The position numbers were made by a program, and so were the translations under genes. The notes beneath the pieces are model-generated. The model was not told the DNA's origin, did not search any database, and saw nothing but the letters and a program-made list of their open reading frames with translations. A stretch of DNA of 23,625 bases from Flavobacteriales bacterium. GTDB lineage: Bacteria; Bacteroidota; Bacteroidia; Flavobacteriales_D; Sanyastnellaceae. Shown here piece by piece: positions 21,276 to 23,625 of this stretch (position 1 is the first letter of the stretch; every line of letters begins with the position of its first letter). The stretch spans positions 1 to 23,625 of the forward strand of contig JAPKAW010000007.1 of assembly GCA_028825055.1 (NCBI GenBank), in the 5' to 3' direction.

Positions 21276-23625
21276 ATGTCAGCCGAGTTTAAATATGTCG
21301 ATGTGGTACTACCACTTCCTTTGCCTAAGTTACTCACTTACAGCTTAGAGGGTGTCTTAAATCCGGTTAAATTCGGGATGCGTGTGGTGGTGCAAGTGGG
21401 GGCAAAAAAACGATACACGGCGATCGTTTGGCACGTTCACAACGATGCACCGTTAGTTTATCAGGCACGTCCTATAGATTCTGTGGTCGATGAATATCCC
21501 GTTGTGGTTGAATTGCAGCGCTCTTTATGGGATTGGATGGCCTCCCATTATATGTGTTCTCGGGGAGAGGTTATGGCTGCGGCGTTGCCTGCAGGTTTGA
21601 AGCTAAGTAGCCAAACCCGTTTGGTTTTGCACCCCGATCGTGATCCCATGGCTGAGCGGATATTAACGGATTCAGATGCTGCTGCAGGACTTCTTTTTGA
21701 GGCTGTCTTAGCCCAAGGAGGGTTGACGGTGCAGGATGCCGCAAAATTGCTGCAAGTGCAATCGCCGCAGCGAGCCATTAACCGATTGGTGGATGCGGGA
21801 TTGGTATTGACCGAGGAGGAGTTGAAAGAACGCTATCGCCCGAAGATGGAACGGGTCGTAGAGCTGGCTCCTGATTTTCAAGAAGAATCCACAGTGCAGT
21901 CGATGCTTGATATGTTGGAAAAACGTGCGCCTAAACAAGCTGAAGCACTTTTGGGGTATTTATCGGAAGCACCTACTTGGGGAGCATTGATAGTCGAGAA
22001 GCCTTTGCTGACGCGACTTGGTACTGGAACAGAGGTTCTTCGGAAATTGGAGGAACGGGGTGTTTTGTGCCGTTCCAAGCGTCCTGAATTGGGAACTAGG
22101 CCTGTTCAGCAAGGCCAAAATCAGTCGCTTCCGGTGCTCAGTCCTGCTCAAAAGAAGGCGTATGATTCACTCGTCTCAAGTCGAAATGCAAAGCGCTTAT
22201 CTCTGCTCCATGGTGTTACGGGATCAGGGAAAACGGAATTGTACATTCATTTGATTGCGGATGCCTTGGAAGCTGGAGGACAGGTGCTTTTCTTGGTGCC
22301 TGAAATTGCCTTGACCACCCAACTGATTCAGCGTCTTGAGTTGTATTTCGGGGCTTATATGAGCGTGTATCACAGTCGTTTTACGACCCGAGAACGCACA
22401 GAAACTTGGCTTGACGTATTGGGAGCTCCGTTGCACAAAAAACGAAATCCGAAGGGTGGTCGTTTGGTGGTCGGGCCCCGGTCTGCGATTTTCTTGCCCT
22501 TTACTGCATTGAAATTGGTATTGGTGGATGAGGAGCACGAAGGCAGTTTTAAACAACAGGACCCTGCTCCGCGCTACCAAGCGCGAGATGCCGCCATGTG
22601 GTTGGCCCAAAAGGCAGGCGCATTTGCGGTGCTTGGGTCGGCAACACCTTCTGTGGAGACGCACTGGCTTGCTGAACAGGGGAAGCTAGATCGAGTTGAG
22701 CTGACAGAGCGGTTTGGAGGGGCGCAGCTTCCGAAAATATGGTGTGCGGACCTAAGAAAGGCACACCGTCAGCGCGCGATGTTTGGTCACTTTTCACGTG
22801 AACTCAAATTGGAAATCGAGGATGTCCTAAAATTGGGTAAACAGGTCATCCTGTTTCAAAACAGAAGAGGATATGCGCCCATGTGGCAGTGTGCGACGTG
22901 TGCGTGGATGCCGGGTTGCGAGCGATGTGATGTCCCGCTGACGCACCACAAATGGAAAAACGAACTGCATTGTCACCACTGCGGTTATATGGAAGACCCT
23001 CCGCCCAAAACATGCGTTTCATGCGGTAAGGCAACGATGGAGCCCAAAGGGTTGGGAACAGAGCGGATTGAAGAAGAGTTGAAGGAATATTTTCCACAAG
23101 CACGAGTGGCCCGAATGGATTGGGATACCACACGGAGTAAGCACGGCCATGAGCGCTTAGTGCGTGCTTTTGCCAATCAAGATTACGATATCCTTGTAGG
23201 CACGCAAATGGTGACCAAGGGCTTGGATTTTGCTCATGTTCGTTTGGTGGGTGTTTTGAATGCAGACCGCATGCTGAGTTTCCCGGATTTTAGATCATTT
23301 GAGCGATCTTTTCAAATGCTCACCCAAGTAGCAGGCCGAGCAGGCCGAACAGGTGAAAGGGGCAAAGTGATTTTGCAAACATTCAATCCAGAGCACTGGG
23401 TCCTGAATAAGGTCATTGAACACGATTACCATGGCTTGGTGAAGCAAGAACTCATGGAGCGGAAGAATTACAAATACCCGCCGTTTGATCGCCTTATTCG
23501 AATCACCCTAAGGCATTCCGATGCGAACCGTTTAGAGGCTGCGGCGGAGGTGTTGGCTTTGCGGCTGCGCCAGCGATTTGCGGAAAGGACAATCGGGCCA
23601 GAAACGCCCGTGCTCAGTCGAATCA
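21276..23625 (+). CDS. priA: Primosomal protein N' / replication restart helicase PriA (partial, 3' end missing)
   Basis: The frame is open from ATG 21276 to the window end (783 codons). PriA unwinds DNA 3' to 5' and reloads the replicative helicase at stalled forks. The N-terminal DNA-binding domain starts FKYVDVVLPLPLPKLLTY. The helicase core has Walker A GVTGSGKT (313-320), DEEH (418-421) and motif VI GRAGRTGERGKV. Between them, eight cysteines (539-583, QCATC, GCERC, CHHC, CVSC) form the two zinc sites. All key motifs are present, so the gene looks functional; only the last few dozen residues are likely missing. It is transcribed away from bcp. Confidence 0.97.
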   Translation, partial: MSAEFKYVDVVLPLPLPKLLTYSLEGVLNPVKFGMRVVVQVGAKKRYTAIVWHVHNDAPLVYQARPIDSVVDEYPVVVELQRSLWDWMASHYMCSRGEVMAAALPAGLKLSSQTRLVLHPDRDPMAERILTDSDAAAGLLFEAVLAQGGLTVQDAAKLLQVQSPQRAINRLVDAGLVLTEEELKERYRPKMERVVELAPDFQEESTVQSMLDMLEKRAPKQAEALLGYLSEAPTWGALIVEKPLLTRLGTGTEVLRKLEERGVLCRSKRPELGTRPVQQGQNQSLPVLSPAQKKAYDSLVSSRNAKRLSLLHGVTGSGKTELYIHLIADALEAGGQVLFLVPEIALTTQLIQRLELYFGAYMSVYHSRFTTRERTETWLDVLGAPLHKKRNPKGGRLVVGPRSAIFLPFTALKLVLVDEEHEGSFKQQDPAPRYQARDAAMWLAQKAGAFAVLGSATPSVETHWLAEQGKLDRVELTERFGGAQLPKIWCADLRKAHRQRAMFGHFSRELKLEIEDVLKLGKQVILFQNRRGYAPMWQCATCAWMPGCERCDVPLTHHKWKNELHCHHCGYMEDPPPKTCVSCGKATMEPKGLGTERIEEELKEYFPQARVARMDWDTTRSKHGHERLVRAFANQDYDILVGTQMVTKGLDFAHVRLVGVLNADRMLSFPDFRSFERSFQMLTQVAGRAGRTGERGKVILQTFNPEHWVLNKVIEHDYHGLVKQELMERKNYKYPPFDRLIRITLRHSDANRLEAAAEVLALRLRQRFAERTIGPETPVLSRI

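Overview
The window looks like core chromosome of a member of Bacteroidota, probably a Flavobacteriales-like marine or freshwater lineage. The evidence is a complete MoxR/Bat (aerotolerance) operon, a secreted metallopeptidase ending in a type IX secretion (T9SS) sorting domain, a DUF3089 lipoprotein, TAnnTTTG-type promoter elements and the near absence of Shine-Dalgarno sequences. Lineage below phylum is inference. No insertion sequence, phage gene, CRISPR array, rRNA or tRNA was found. No stretch over 300 bases lacks a gene.

Layout. 1-455 (-): 5' part of a secreted protein with a dockerin-like calcium loop and the start of collagen-like repeats, cut by the window edge. 603-1436 (+) and 1448-2479 (-): convergent lipoprotein genes for a C26-type glutamine amidotransferase and a DUF3089 alpha/beta hydrolase. 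2592-5645 (+): HEXXH metallopeptidase with T9SS tail. 14127-5647 (-): eight genes moxR, DUF58, a BatD-like membrane protein, batA, batB, batC, batD, batE. From DUF58 on, each overlaps the next by 1-8 nt. 14244-15205 (+): MazG-like pyrophosphohydrolase overlapping a DUF4442 hotdog protein. 15294-18482 (+): thrS, infC, rpmI, rplT, closed by a bidirectional terminator. 20622-18566 (-): recA overlapping a TPR lipoprotein gene. 20724-21203 (-): Bcp peroxiredoxin. 21276-23625 (+): priA, cut at the right edge.

How the genes work together. The Bat block encodes an AAA+ ATPase with von Willebrand A (VWA), TPR and SH3 partners anchored in the inner membrane; in other bacteria such modules are linked to envelope stress or maturation of protein complexes. 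thrS-infC-rpmI-rplT is the classical translation cluster. recA and priA are recombination and replication-restart genes; bcp removes peroxides.

I did not find a convincing new multi-gene system. The points most worth checking are: infC with no canonical start codon and a likely ATA start; a predicted hairpin enclosing the moxR stop codon; the ATGA coupling of recA to a TPR lipoprotein gene; an expandable Gln/Asp/Glu repeat in batC; an apparently exported C26 amidotransferase with a G8 tract in its signal sequence; and the dockerin/collagen-like surface protein at the left edge.
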